Shown one piece after another: positions 12,142 to 26,000 of a stretch of 64,000 nt of DNA; position 1 is the first letter of the stretch; each line of letters begins with the position of its first letter. The notes under the pieces were generated by a model. That model was not told the DNA's origin and made no database searches. It saw only the letters and a list, made by a program, of their open reading frames with translations. The position numbers and the translations under genes were made by a program. The stretch comes from Liolophura sinensis (Eukaryota; Mollusca; Polyplacophora; Chitonida; Chitonidae): NCBI RefSeq assembly GCF_032854445.1, contig NC_088297.1:15883127-15947126 (forward strand), given 5' to 3'.

Positions 12142-12156
12142 GGGGGGGGGGGGGGG
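12142..12156 (+). repeat. G15 homopolymer
   Basis: Fifteen or so consecutive G beside a minus-strand B-box-like 'GGGCTCGAAACC' (about 12118-12130), probably within an old SINE. Confidence 0.85.
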
Positions 12157-15100
12157 AGAGATCAATAAGCTGAGACGAGAACAAACTTTAGACAAATGAG
12201 CCAGCGACAGCTCGAATAATACAGGAATGATTCAGTGGATGTGTACGGAAATATCTGCCGGCCATTAACATTACGCCAGTCAGACACAAAAGCTATAATG
12301 GAAGCATTATCATACGACGAAAATGAATATACTTTACGATAAATAGGCGCCGAAGTTCAAGAATTTTTAACGGCGTTAACTGCGCGTTACCCACACATGT
12401 AGACATGCAGAACAAAAGAGTAAACTTAAAAAGCAAACAAAAAAGATAACTTAATTGAAGACCGCTGCGTAATGTGCTATCATTTATATAAACAGATATT
12501 GTTCAGTCAGATTTGAGTTAAGAGGAATACCTGTCTGCATATACAAAAGCGTACAGTACATGACTGTCTTTAATTTAATTGCATTATAAAGCTCAAGATA
12601 TTTAGGGGGAAAATCCGCAGAATAATGAGGTTTGCTAAGGGCCGTGTTTAAAATTATTAGTGGACGTTCTTCTGAGTGGTGATATTTAATAACATTACAA
12701 ACACACACTCAAAGGTTAGAATTCATTAGATGTTATCCCCTCTCGGTATAAGTTCAGATGAGTTTAAATTAGTGAGAAAAAAAAGTCAAACACACCCAAC
12801 ATTATGGTATGTGCATATTTGCCTAAGCTTAACAGATCTAAGTGTGTATCGCTATCTGTCTATTAGGCAGAAGACAGGCTTATTAAAAAAAAAAGGTTGA
12901 CATTTTTTTGATTAGTTATTCAGAAAATAGGACACCTGTATGTACTGTGTCATTTGTGGTTTTATGTACATAATATTTTATGGGAAGAGGTTACAAATGA
13001 ACGCTTTCTTTTTGTTAGTTTTCTTGGCATCAGTCAAGGAGTGTAGCTGATCGAATCTTTTTTGACGTAACATTATACATCAGGTGCATTACATCATCGG
13101 CGGGAAGTGGATGTCCCCCATTGTAATATAAAACGTTTATAGCATAGAAAGTTATACCGGAGTGTGATGGTTGACAAATGGGCACGTGTAACTGATGGAA
13201 TATATGTACTGCCTCTTGATAGTGCACCTCAGTCAGAGTTCTGTTCTAACTGTCCATGTAAATACTTAAAAGTAACAACTCAGAAAGCCATATAGCACCG
13301 TGGCATGGCAGAATTAAGTAAAAGAAATGCAGAGAGGTTGATGGCAATTTAGTAGACACAACAACAAAAAAACACAATGCACTGTGTCAATTGCACCAAA
13401 ATAAGCACACACGGGCATTCAGAATAAGACACCTGACTGAGGTAAATTTGCAAGTGGCCGGATTTCACCGGTAATACGTATGATCAGTAACCACCTACCA
13501 CACTGTCGTCACTGCTATGGTTTTACTTTCTGCACTGTAGTCTTGTATAATCTTGTACGAAAAACAAAACCTTGTGCATCACACAGTTACCACATCACTG
13601 TTCAGGTATGGAGACATAACTGACACAACTAATGGCATTAGTAAAATAATTCTGGAATGTATTGGATTCAAACGCAGTATAGGACGTGTTACCTGCGCAG
13701 TTGTAATAACAATGCATAACGCGATGTTCCATTCCTTTTTAACCCATAATATGTCACCCTATATATACTGGCTTCTGTCATCTTACCTTGGTTTTGCGTA
13801 GTGGGCTCCTCTCGACCGTGTCAGGCGACCACAGAGGCACTGGTGTAAACGTCTCTCAAAACTTGCTGATAGTTTCACAAACTGACTTGGAGAGAAGACG
13901 AATCTCACCTGTCAGGAACGAAGCAAGCTATTTTAGGAACTCTTCTTAACCACGCCCCCCCTGTTGAAGGAGATGGAACAAAGAACAAAAAGACTTTGTT
14001 GTCTTGTTCTTACAGCAACGATTTTCTGTCGCCGATAAAAATAGGCTTCAATTAGATGGTAATGAATTCCTTACAAAAATAAAGACCCGTATCACGAAGT
14101 CAACTGGGTATTCGCCACGACTACACGAATGTTACACCGCGTCTGCTAAGCGAAAAGGAGAGCAGTGCCTACGGCAGTTATTTTCACCGTCCTCACCCGA
14201 TCTACATACAGAGTGGAGATAGTTTTAAAGACGACACGGACCAACCCGGTCGGGACTCAGCACTGATTTTCAAACCATCGCCGGTAAGTGTTTCCTATTA
14301 ACACTACTTACGTCGCTTTTATACACCGCAGCAAGCACAAAGCTCTTGTCTCTCGCGGGAGACTGTTGGTATTTGTAGATCATATATATTTCATTTCCGA
14401 CAGGAGTCAGGCATGACGTTTGTCATCTCGATTCGACAGCGAAGCAATAAAAATGAACTGTAAATCAAGATTCGGTCAAACTTTACAGCTTTATTATACC
14501 ACTAGTCGTATATTAGATTTTCTGAGCGGTCCAAAAGCCAAACGATGCATCTGTTTTCATTGCCGTTTCCTACGGCAACTCGTGTCATAGCCGTTAAATA
14601 CTCTGATCTATAAATTATTAGGCCACCGTCTTGCACTCATGCATGATAACTGTTAAAACATATACTGCGACTTATGAAACGGTTAGCTTTGAGATTGCCA
14701 ACCTAGAGATAACGGAGAACCTTTTGTTTTCACCGAAAAATAAACGAAAAAATGCGGGTGATTCCTTTCTGAAAAGTGACTGAGACCTAATATTGTAAAT
14801 AGGCCTCGATTTCTGCACCAAGAAGAACTCACACGTCCATTAGGAGATACACTTAATTATTTTCGTGGCATCATACACCAAATCAAAACTAATTAAAGTA
14901 ACGTAAATGCCAATAAATTTCTTATAGGTAAGTATATACTGTCATCTTTAACTGTTCTTATATGCGTGTAAACTCCCTTAGATATCCTCATTAGTGAGAT
15001 GTATAAAGTTGCCTTTTACAAATGCCTCTTACTGAATACAGGCTTTTTATTCATGTCTATTGCATATCAGGGCCGAGCGATAAAAAATAACATCAAATCA

Positions 15101-16937
15101 TTTTAGGAAAGAGTCCTTTAATATGAATGGGTTTTATAATGATGGACCGGAGCTCTCTATTGCTGTGGGTAAACCAAGCAGATTCTTCCCCTACACATTC
15201 AAAACCGGAAACAGACGAATAAAATTGTAGGCAGAATGAAAACTGTAACAGCAACTGAGACATATACATGGTACTGAAAATGCAAAATCTCAATCAAATA
15301 GGTTTCATTAAAAACAAAAAGTGTTTTCAAAAGCAAATGAGCTAAAATTACATCAAACTGCACAAGCTACTTTTTTAATAAGTTGTGTAGAAATCGATCA
15401 TGCCATGCCCATATTTGAATTGTTCACCAAAACCTTATGTATCACGTATGAAATATTCCCATACCTGTTTTACGCGGACAGTGGAAATTACTTTAAAAAA
15501 GTCGTTTCAGTTGTGTTTTCGACGGAACGTCAATGTGCAGTTTTCACTACGACAACGGAGTGACCTCCCTAGGTGGCAAAGGAAGACCATTTACCTATCT
15601 GTTAACTTTGCAGTGATGAAGGTTGGATGAAAGTACCTGCAGAACATCATTATTTTCGCAATACTGAGATTCAAAACCCATCCAAAAACATAATTCAGAA
15701 GATTAATTTAACCCTTTTTAATTAGAATTTCTATATTCTATACACCACCCCATGTTAAAATTGCCAGATAGACCTTACCGTGGCTGGTTCCCTACCCCTA
15801 GCGTCAGATGGCGCCAATCCCTTCTGATGTAGGGGCAGGCAAAGTACAAATTGTTGTTACGTTGTGTCTCGAAACCTGTGAATAGAAAATAAGCTCTTTA
15901 ACTTTTCTGAAATCTGTTCGAAGTACACGGCAGCACCTGGCTAAAACATATTGAAATCGAAAGCATGAATCTCAACCTTTGTAAAAAGAATCATACTTTA
16001 TTATTTTAATGAGATTTCACCGAATAACACGAGGAACAAAATGACAATAATGCACTAATGGTATGGTCCAGGCAGCCATATTGAAAATTTTATCCAATCA
16101 AACAGGCTGATGTCAGATTGCGCCGACTAAACTGTGATATGACCTTTAACCATTAAACCAAAGAAGTGACATATGATAACAGAAAACTACTGCATAAGAC
16201 ATCATTTTGAGGTCGTTTCCAACGAATTAGTTATGTGGAGCCGAAGGGCAATTTCACAAAGTGTTGTGGGGCAGCTCTGTATCGTTTATGGACTATCACA
16301 GACGTAAAATAAATTGATTTACAAGCCGGGTAATATTCAATGACGGCACTGGTATCACAAATTATGTCAAACTGTAGCATACCGTCTCGACCCGAACCGC
16401 ACCCATATACCCAAATGCATTTTTTTTTCGTTCATTTTAGCATTTAGTCAGCAGTTTCTAAATAACAAATATCAAAGTCGATGCCAAATTCATTAGAGAT
16501 GACGCAGGTTTATGGGAATGACAAAACGGTATCTCACCTGACAATGATTAAAATTAATTAAATCTTATGACATTTTTTGGTTGTTTATTACCACTGAAGA
16601 ATTTGCTCTTTTGTCTTTCTCACATACAGGAGATGTTTTTTCTGTTTTATTTTATGAAGTACGGTAAAATTATTGAAACGCAGTGTTTAAGCCCTGACGT
16701 CTGCGATAACTTAGTCAGCACTGCTTCTATCCTAAAAGCCACAGCTGCAAAACTGAAGCATAAAACCCAGCAATGGTAGAATGCCTAGGCCAGTCTCAGT
16801 GGTGCTTATATTTATTTCCATTTCTTTGAGAATTGAGCACAAATCTAGTTGTAATTTCCCAACTTTCATCTGCCATGGGCTACTGCTTAGACTATTACAC
16901 GGAAAATACCATCGACGTTAGAGAGCTAGAGTAAACG

Positions 16938-16945
16938 TGACGTCA
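16938..16945. promoter_or_regulatory. CRE-like palindrome TGACGTCA
   Basis: Perfect 8-bp CREB/ATF-type site in the interval between the divergent NHA genes. No nearby transcript start can be assigned. Confidence 0.35.
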
Positions 16946-17820
16946 TTTTGCTCTCGATAATGGAGGCGTGCTGAAGATGTGTCCAGACGAATTTTCACTA
17001 AAGGTTTACTGGGTTGAAAAAAAAATCTGAAAAAAAAAAAAACATTAAATGTCGATTTAAGATAATATGAATGATAGTTTTTCAGTGGACATAAACATAA
17101 GTCAGGGGCTGTCTTTCGCCTTAAAGCTGCTAACGTGATCTAACACATCATTATCGTTGTTTATTCATGTATGAGACGGTGAGGTTTATGGGTAAGGAAT
17201 GCCCTGCAGGAGATAAAGAGAGAATCCAAATGAAACGGCACACAGAATCTTTAACCTACATTTCGTCCTTAGTACAACGTGCCACGTGTTTACTCTAGTT
17301 CTTTCAGTTAAATCGTTGACCGCATTACCATGCCGACATCCCCGTATATAAATCGGGGAAACTCTCATTCTAATTGCACACAGCATTGGTGACTTGGCTG
17401 AGATTACAGAAATATTAGGGTTCATTCCAAATTACTTCGTTCTCCAATTCCGCCATGTTGGTTTTGACCTCAATGCATCTGTGACAGAAGCTCACTGGCT
17501 TGTTCACAGTGACATTGTACGGATGTACTCCCTGCCTGCGAGCACCTGCCTACAGTTACACATCACTCAGAATGCCAGTTGTTCCACACGGGTAGCCATG
17601 GTACATAGTTTTCTGTTACCTGGAGTTCGTTTAAATACAATAATCTCTAGTTCCAGGAGCTGAACTTGACCTACGTTAATAGACCAAGTATCGAATTGCG
17701 TCACCCTCCTCACTCCCTCATGCATGCTGCCCCGATAGCAAGGAAACCCAAAAACTAATATGTATTGAATTATTTGCTGATTTCATTGGAGTATTACACC
17801 ATACTTATACACCATATTTA

Positions 17821-17919
17821 ACACGAGTTTGTGTTTTATTATTTTGTAACACAAACTCGTGTACTTCACATTTATTTAACACTTTTTTGTGTTGAATGAA
17901 AACAACACAAGTGTTTTTG
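17821..17919. repeat. two adjacent hairpins (fold-back element)
   Basis: Perfect 15-bp arms at 17821-17835 and 17848-17862 (ACACGAGTTTGTGTT and its complement, 12-nt loop). A second, shorter inverted pair built from the same ACAC/GTGT words follows at about 17878-17919. Probably a short fold-back MITE. Confidence 0.7.
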
Positions 17920-19374
17920 TGTGCAATGTACAATACATTACATGTGCATCACCAGTCATTTTTTTTTTTTACCTTTTCAAGGAACACTGTTTTCTGACGG
18001 CCTCTGAAATGAACGAAAACCGACAATTGCGATAATGGCTTACTTATATGTCGCTGTTGACCTTCTGAAACAAATATAATATTTTTCTCACTACAGATCG
18101 ATTTACTTTTGTTGTTTTCATTTAAAAGTGAATAAAAATGTAAAGAATTAAACACTACAATATGAGAAAAGTGGGATATGGGATTTATAGCATTATCTTT
18201 AAAAAAGTCAAAACAACAAAAGGTACAACCATAGACTTAACAGTTCATTATCTAACGACATGGAAATGTGCCCCAAAGCGAAGTTGTGACAAAACGTGTG
18301 GCTCATCGTCACGCCTGACTTGTTACGCGATTTTGACTATTTACGATATTCCAGAATCCATTAAGAGTGGCTGTAGGACAGTGAAATATCATGCTTTGCA
18401 GGCGGGCCCCTGTCCCGAAAAAAACGAGAATAACTGGATATACATTAAACATCTGTAATTACGACTGCAGGTCGGCCTATACGGTGAAAACGGGATGGCG
18501 TGATGTATAATATATCAATAGTTTGCACGTTGATATATGTGTGCGATAAGCTCGGGTACAGATAGCATGTAATGGCGGTAGACTCGCACCTGTTGAAAAA
18601 TCACTCATGCATGACGCGTTTTGGAGCAAATTACAATGAGCGATAAACTGTATATCCTGGTGTTTTCTAATGCTTATTTAACAGACCATTGACCGCCGAG
18701 CTAAGAATGTCAAGTGAAGTGTCAAAAAATCACGGTATGACTTGCTGACTGATACATCTGCATGGTTACAGGGTTAAGGCTTGTCCCGTTTGAATAAAAT
18801 TAAGTACAATGAATACGTATTTGGCCTCTGACAGCTTCGAGATTCGTTTCGAAATGTGAAAAATTTATACTTCACAAAGCTATACCAACTTTTTCTTTTC
18901 TCATATAAATGAGTTAGCTATGTCTATAATTATTATAGCCTTTGTTTGAAGTGGCCATATCGGAGATTTGTCGAAAAAATCCATATTTGTTAACCAAATC
19001 AAATTTTCTGTATTTACTAAGAATACATCATGTTATTGCCTTTCAGTGAATATTAGACTTGTACCTGAGTATTTATAATGTTAGGGTGATTATAAGGATT
19101 AAAGAATCTAAAATGTGACCCGCTTTTATAAAATTTAGGAACATTGTTATTTTCGGATTTTGAACGGTATAGCACGTGCATAAACGATGCCAATATGTTG
19201 TGTAGGTAATTATTTGGGACATTCCAAAATAATAGAAAAAGTTCAAGGGGAAGGCGGCATATTTTTTGCTTCCACGAGGTGGTGCTAGTGTGAAGCAGGA
19301 CCTCAAGCCATTATTACGCCAAGAATAGATTGCATCGTAACGTCTACATCGTTACAAGGTATTAGTTTCTATTG

Positions 19375-19451
19375 TGACGTCGTACTGTCTTCATTGTGAC
19401 GTCATCATGATGAGCTGGGACGAGAACATTTCACGTCAGAAAATGACGTCA
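19375..19451. promoter_or_regulatory. cluster of CRE-like sites
   Basis: TGACGTCG at 19375-19382 and perfect TGACGTCA at 19397-19404 and 19444-19451, all within 77 bp. Consistent with CREB/ATF binding. It lies about 3.2 kb upstream of the first coding exon of the plus-strand NHA gene. Regulatory function is inference. Confidence 0.4.
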
Positions 19452-19481
19452 AGGTCCTGCTACCTTGCATTTGACAGGTCT

Positions 19482-19755
19482 CCATTGGATTTGCATGGAG
19501 TGATTTTTTTTTTTGCTAAACACCTCCGATGTAGCCAAAAATCCATAATGGTTCTAAAGTTTGAAACCGTTGTAAATGGATTTGCTTTAGGAAATTTTAG
19601 GAACTTTATTGATGATTTTGAGCGCTAACGCGTCCAGAGACGAGATTGATATTTGATGAAAGGTAATGGTTTGGGCCACTCTAAAAAGCACCAAAAATTT
19701 GATTGGATTTGCGCTGATCGATTTTTTTTTTTGCCAAAAGTCTCCGGTACAGCCT
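19482..19755 (+). repeat. two-copy dispersed duplication
   Basis: About 19485-19545 and 19688-19752 share 'attggatttgc', a long T run, 'gc(t/c)aaa', 'ctccg' and 'cagcc/tagcc' in the same order, about 205 bp apart. Old duplication or two copies of one repeat. Confidence 0.45.
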
Positions 19756-20066
19756 CTTCAATACGCGTACATGTAACATGCCGTCCGTACTCTCCATACT
19801 CGTGATTTATATATAGCATACTAGGTGTATAAGGTATCAAAAATGGCAACCAGGTTTGTAATATGCTAATTTATAAAGGGCAGGAAATGCCCTAATAAAA
19901 TCTTTATCTTTTGTCACAGATATATAGCCTTCTTTTAAACTCAATCTCTAATGAAAGCCTCGCCGAATTAGGATTATTATTTTTTTTTAACTTTCGATCC
20001 GAGATATTATTAAACTGTTAACATGATGCAACTAACCACTCAGAAGCTTAATTATAATAGTGTTAT

Positions 20067-20072
<6 letters not shown>

Positions 20073-20114
<42 letters not shown>
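20073..20114. repeat. (AT)n microsatellite
   Basis: About 21 uninterrupted AT units. Confidence 0.95.
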
Positions 20115-20117
<3 letters not shown>

Positions 20118-20782
20118 ACCAAATAAGGCTTACACGTCTTGTCAATCTTGAAACACTCATGAGCATACACGAACACTGGCAAAATCGTGTGATAACTTAA
20201 CCTACATAGTATGCACATCTAAATTAGAGCTGGGTCAAATTAACATAACAGAACAATGGTGCGACGGATCGTACGCATATACCTAGGGCATAAAATGTAT
20301 ATTAGACGGACAATGGCGTGCTTCATAAATGCTATTAGTGGGCTACTGATATTAAAATCGAAGCCAAAATAACTGGTTTCATGAAGATCGTAAATATAAA
20401 AATAGACGAACTGTTTAAATTGTGGGTGAATTTCTAACTGGACATAAAGGAAATTTAATGTAATAAGACTTTTCAGTGAATACTAACTGTGTAAGCCCCG
20501 GTAGTTCTGAGAGAACAAATATAAGTAGCCTATATGTTTTGCCTTTTTATCATTCGACTTTATACTATACGTTAAGTTTACGTCTTTCGAAATGTTTTTT
20601 TCGAAATGTTTCCAAAAGTCCTAAAAGTTCCAAAAGTCATTAATGATGGAAGGTGAAGGTCAGATCTTCTATTTTGCGTTTAAATAATTCAACATAGTGT
20701 TCAGAAAATTATTTCGAGAGAGTGCTGCAACACCACTGAGATAATGGTATACTGTTCAAGCAATTTTATTTATTACAGACCC

Positions 20783-20976
20783 ATTTATTTATTTGATTGG
20801 TGTTTTACGCCGTACTCTACAATATCTCACTTATACGACGGAGGCCAACATTAAGGTTGAAGAAAATCGGACCGAGCTCGGGGCAAACTCACAACCATCC
20901 ATATAAGAAGCCAACATGAGCTGGACTCACACCGACCGCATTTTGAGTGGCCCCCCTGGGTCATTGTGCTGCGGAA
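20783..20976 (-). repeat. SINE family A copy, diverged
   Basis: Minus-strand copy with recognisable tail, body and part of the tRNA head ('gaccgcatt', 'gggtcattgtgctgcgg'). Many substitutions and a deletion in the body. Confidence 0.85.
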
Positions 20977-22345
20977 GCCGAGGAGGCCCTTCAGGTCGTT
21001 TTAACCACACAAGCACTATCACTCGATTAAAAATTCTAGGTCTCCTGCAGTCTAAGCTGAGAATGTTTAATAATGAAGTAATCACAATTACACCCGTCAG
21101 ATTTGCATGAATATAGAAAGATTATTCCACACTTACCTGATATTCACCCGTTTTACAAATGTAGTCATCAGTCCCTGCTGATTTGAGAGATATGGGAAGT
21201 CCTTTTGCAAGCGGAGGTACAACCCACAGATCATTTAACATTATCTGTGCCCACTGGCAATGGTAAAACAGCTTTTTTGCATACATGTATGTATGGAAAT
21301 ATACATGTCTAATGTGTAAAAATATACAAAAATGTCGACATATGGGTATATATGTTTGTCAAGCGAAATACATGTAGGTTTTTGTGCATACATGTTTTCA
21401 TTTTATGTTGTTAGCAAATGTGTACCTGTGTTTGACAGGCTGTTTTAACTTCTACAACGATGTTTAATGCGTGTGATAAGCTACACTGCCGCAGAAATAG
21501 AGACGTTTTAACATGCATTTGTAATTAGGAGAGGCTGTAATCCATCCGCAATATATGTACATAAAGAAAGTAGTCCTCGTGTATTTCCGTATACATCTAT
21601 ATACGGATGGATTAATGACATGTCAGTGTGGATGATGTGCATACCTTTACATAATTCCACTCACATTAATGAAACAAATGATCATCAGTGATGTCATAGC
21701 TTCATGTAAAATTACAGAAGGCTGGTGACGTTTTATCAAAAGGATGTAAGCTAAGCTGATTAAACTAAATCGTGACTTTTTGGCTGTCATACGGAGTAAG
21801 CCGAAGCATATTCGAATACACGCATCAGACTGGGGATTTAAATCATATGACTGGCCTTAGCTTTGTTACTCTCATGGCGAGGCGGAGTGGTTTGTTCCAT
21901 GTGCGGCGAATTCCGCCATGTTTTTTTCCACACACACGCCAAAAACACACCCATATATATGTATTTATCTAATTTTCGAAGATTATCTGGATGCATTATT
22001 TAGTGACGCGCTTGTCATTGTTTATTGTTTGACAACTTTCTCAGCATGTTCATGTTGTTTTTAAAATTATCATTCGATGTGAATCTTGCGAATGCCACAA
22101 ATTTAAAGTCTGTTTGGCTGTTTATTTCATTAAGTGTCAACGCTGTGTATACTCAACAATAATTTCACCTATATGTTGGTGACGGTTTCGACGGAGGTAG
22201 ACCCCTTCGGTAGGTATCTTATACGCCTCACTTGTCTTAAACTCGTAGCTGTCTCAATGGTATCAGGATTACAGCATGACATCTCACTGGTCCTCGCCTG
22301 TCTAACTGCCGCTTTAAGCCAGTAGTTTCCTAGACGAATACTTCG

Positions 22346-22530
22346 TTGCCCTCCATCCATGTCAGTGAAAAACTCTTGAGTATGACATTAAACATCAAAT
22401 AATCAAATAAACAAAATTTTTATTGTCAAATAAATAAATAAATACTGAAATGCAATAAACACAGAAGCACATGCAGAAATACACAGATATACAATAAATA
22501 CAGAAATACAATAAAACACAGAAATAAGAC
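22346..22530 (+). repeat. SINE tail remnant plus A-rich simple sequence
   Basis: 'aaaactcttgagtatgacat' and 'taaacatcaaataatcaaat' is a decayed SINE 3' end. It is followed by imperfect 'cagaaatacaataaa' repeats up to about 22530. Confidence 0.6.
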
Positions 22531-22642
22531 TAAGGCATTGTACAGTAAACGAGAAACACTATAGAGGTAAGATAGGGATTATATATCTCACTGTCACCAC
22601 GAAATATTTTGGGCTCATACTTTACATTTGTTTTCCAATCAG

Positions 22643-23092
22643 AGAACATGCCAGGAGAAGAGGACAGCCAGGCTGGAGAGACTGGAAGCGGGTCTGTGAA
22701 CGGTTCAGCCAGTTCGGGCTGGGACTCCAAGACCGGTTCCCAGACAGACATAATGAGCAGTCCCCAGTCCTCGGGCAAGACCGGCTGCTGGGCCAAATGT
22801 AACTACTGTTGTATAAGGAACTGCAAACCATGCCTTACCGAGTTTCACGACGTCGACGAACATTCCTCGTGTTGGAAACGCTTTCGGTATGCCTTCATGT
22901 GTCCGCCGCACGGCAAGGTGGCCAGCTGGATCGCTAAGGTGTTCGGGGCCATCATGATCTGGGGCACATTTTGGGCCATCTTAGGGGATCCAGCACTGCC
23001 CGGGGGTAACTTCTTCGGTATCCTGTTTATGTCGTACCTCAGTGAGCTCGGTGGGAATCTGGTGAAGCTAACCCCACTTCCGCCGTTGTTAG
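22643..23092 (+). CDS. SLC9B2: NHA copy 2, exon with start codon
   Basis: Acceptor 'ttttccaatcag' at 22631-22642, ATG at 22648, donor 'TTA G|GTGAGT'. Encodes residues 1-148: the polar tail, Cys cluster C47-x3-C51-x2-C54-C55-x3-C59-x2-C62, CPPHG and the first membrane helix. Confidence 0.93.
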
Positions 23093-26000
23093 GTGAGTGG
23101 AGATTCTATTGCACACGCCGGCAAGGACAAAAGTATGCTTTTATCTAAGTTCTACGTAACAAAGGCTTTGTGCATAAAATATGTAATAATGCTGAATAAG
23201 TCTTTGATCGTCGGGTAATTCTTAAAATATTGAAGTACCCGTAGATAATGAAGGATCCTAGCAAGATCCAGATAGACGAGCCCTTAAATAATGAAAGATC
23301 GTGGCAATGTCCTCCATTCCAAGCCCTTGTATAATCAAGAATACTGGCAACGTCCAAATACAAAAGCCCTTAGATAATGAAGGATCTTGGGACCCTAATG
23401 CTCAAGCCCTTAGATAATGGAGGATTTCTGATACCCAAATCTTCGGTAATGAAGGATTTTGGTAAGGTCGAAATACTCAAGCCTTTAGATAAGGAAGGTT
23501 AGTAGCAATGTCCTAATATTCTCGCCCTTAAATAATGAGAAATTCTGGTAAGGTCCTGATAGCCAAGTCCTTACATAATGAAGGATCCCGGAGAAGTCCC
23601 GATACCAAAGCCCTTGGATAATGGAGGATTCTGCAAAGGTCCTAATTACACTGAAGCTATTAGATAATTAATTGTCCTGGTAAAATAAGTCTTTAGATAA
23701 TGGAGAATTCTAATCAGGTCCTAATTTTCAAATCTTTAGATATAATGAAGCATCTAGTTGAAGTCTAGCTACACAAGCCCTAAAACAATGAAACGTCCGG
23801 GGAAGGCCATGATAGCAAAGCCTTTATGTATTGAAAGATCCTAAAAATTAAAATCAAAATTTTGAAAAAGGAACACCCGAGAACAGAGTATACAGTGTTT
23901 CCAAAAAGCAAATGTGTACTGTTTTGTGTACGTGTATGTGTAGCTTGCGATGTAAACAGGATGTGTATCACAGGTATACAATGTGGTTCCCATTTATAGT
24001 ATAAGTACACATTATTATGTTCGTGCGAATTTGCTACATGGCGTGTACCGTCTTGTTCACATTTTCATGCGCCTTGTGGAGGAGCGCATATCCAAGGGAC
24101 ACAACTCTTTAACTATATTGGTATACAGGCCTATATATTATCATCGATGATAGCACAGCCAAATTTGTGCCAGGCGATGACTATTATCACCGTAGGAGAG
24201 GAGGATGTGAGGAACTTCTTTTTTGAATTACTTTATGTTTTTAAAACACCACTTGAATCTGCACAACACCACATCATAAAAATTCAAATAAAGTTTTATT
24301 AAGTACATACATGTCTTTATTTGTTGTAGGAATGTTGATAGCTGGGTTTGGGGTAAGAAATATTCCAGTCATCCAAGACTGGTGCCCAATTGAAAACGCC
24401 TGGGCAGGCAATCTAAGGTACTGAAAACACCATATAAGTGTGACGTAGTTTATTTTTTTTATTAGATTTGTGTTTTACGCCGTACTCAAGAATATTTCAC
24501 TTATACAACGGCGGCCAGCATTATGATGGGAGGAAACCGGGCACAGCCCGGGGGAAACCCACGATAATCCGCAGGTTGCTGAAAGACCTTCCCTCTTACG
24601 GCCGGAGAGGAAGCCAGCATGGGCTGTACTTGAACTCACAGCGACCGCAATGGTGAGAGGCTCCTGGGTCATTACGCTGCGCTAGCGCGCTAACCGACTG
24701 AGCCCGATGTGTTTAAATTACACACACAGCACATGTGAATGTGACCGAAGTGTTTAAGTTGTAAACACTGCATAGGTACATTGTAATAGGAAGTGTTAAA
24801 TTTTATTTTTGCTTTAAATTACATTACCTAATATGTAAACGAGGGTTTGTTTTGAAATGTTTTGCGAACGTTTTGAGCAGCAAAATTAGTTATTTCAGTA
24901 CGTCGTTGTTTTCTCAGTATTTTGATCAATTTTCCACTTTGTCAAAATTGCCTGTAACTTTACAGTATCTGCCATTGTAAAAACACAACACAGCATTCAC
25001 GTGTTAAAGACATAAATTGGTAAATGTTTTTTAATTTGCGTCGGCCATATTATTACAAAACACAAATTAGCAAAAAAACACAGATATATATAAAAAAAAT
25101 ATGTGTCTACAGCTTGTGAAGTGATAATTTTTGGTAACAAACTTGCCAGTATGTAAAACTGCACCATCACTTTTTGACAGGGTGGAAAAAAAGTGAGATA
25201 TAAAACACAAAATAACATTGTTTCCTCAACAGGTCTGTGGCTCTGGTTATTATATTACTGAGAGCCGGAAGTGGATTAGACCCAAAAGCTCTACGGAAGA
25301 CAAAGTGGGTAGCTCTGCGATTGGCTCTGTTTCCCTGCCTGGTAGAGGCTGCGGTTTGTGCAGTCGCAGCACATTACCTCATCGACTTCCCGTGGACTTG
25401 GGCTTTTGTCATGGGGTAAGCTAAAGTCATGGCGTAAGCCAAAGTCATGGTGTAAGCTATAAAGTGACGGGGTAGGCCAAAGTCATGGGGTAAGCTAAAG
25501 TCATAGGGTAAGATAAAGTCCTGGGATAAGCTAATGTAATGGGGTGTGTGTAAGCTAAAGCCAAGGGGTAAGGCAATACCATGGGGTAAACCAAAGTCAT
25601 TGGGCAAGCTACAATCATGAGGTAACTTAAAGTCACAGAGTAAGATAGAATCATGGGGTAAGACACAGTCATGTGCAAGGCTAAAGTAAGTTAAAGTCAA
25701 GGGGTATTTATTTATTTATTTGATTGGTGTTTTATGCCGTACTCAAGAATATTTCACTTATACGACGGCGGCCAGCATTATGGTGGGAGGAAACCGGGCA
25801 GAGCCCGGGGGAAACCCACGACCATCCGCAGGTTGCTGCCAGACCTTCCCACGTACGGCCGGAGAGGAAGCCAGCATGAGCTGGACTTGAACTCACAGCG
25901 AGCGCATTGGTGAGAGACTCCTGGGTCATTACGCTGCCCTAGCGCGCTAACCTACTGAGCCACGGAGCCCCCAAAGTCAAGGGGTAAGCTAGAATTATGG

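Larger units (their letters stand above)
9323..22642. other. intergenic interval between divergent NHA copies
   Basis: 13.3 kb between the 5' ends of the two antiporter genes. No coding exon recognised. At least one noncoding exon of the plus-strand gene should lie here, because its first coding exon begins with an acceptor. Holds SINEs, the 88-bp array, CRE-like sites, hairpins and an (AT)n tract. Within 10860-16900 and 21120-22340 I see nothing beyond AT-rich DNA and short decayed repeats. Confidence 0.7.

Noticed and set aside
17394-17663. 89-codon plus-strand frame between the NHA genes
   Set aside because: No family resemblance, no splice or promoter context. Considered chance.
25374-25700. 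Minus-strand 108-codon frame with a six-residue repeat
   Set aside because: Translation of the 18-bp minisatellite in NHA copy 2 intron 3.
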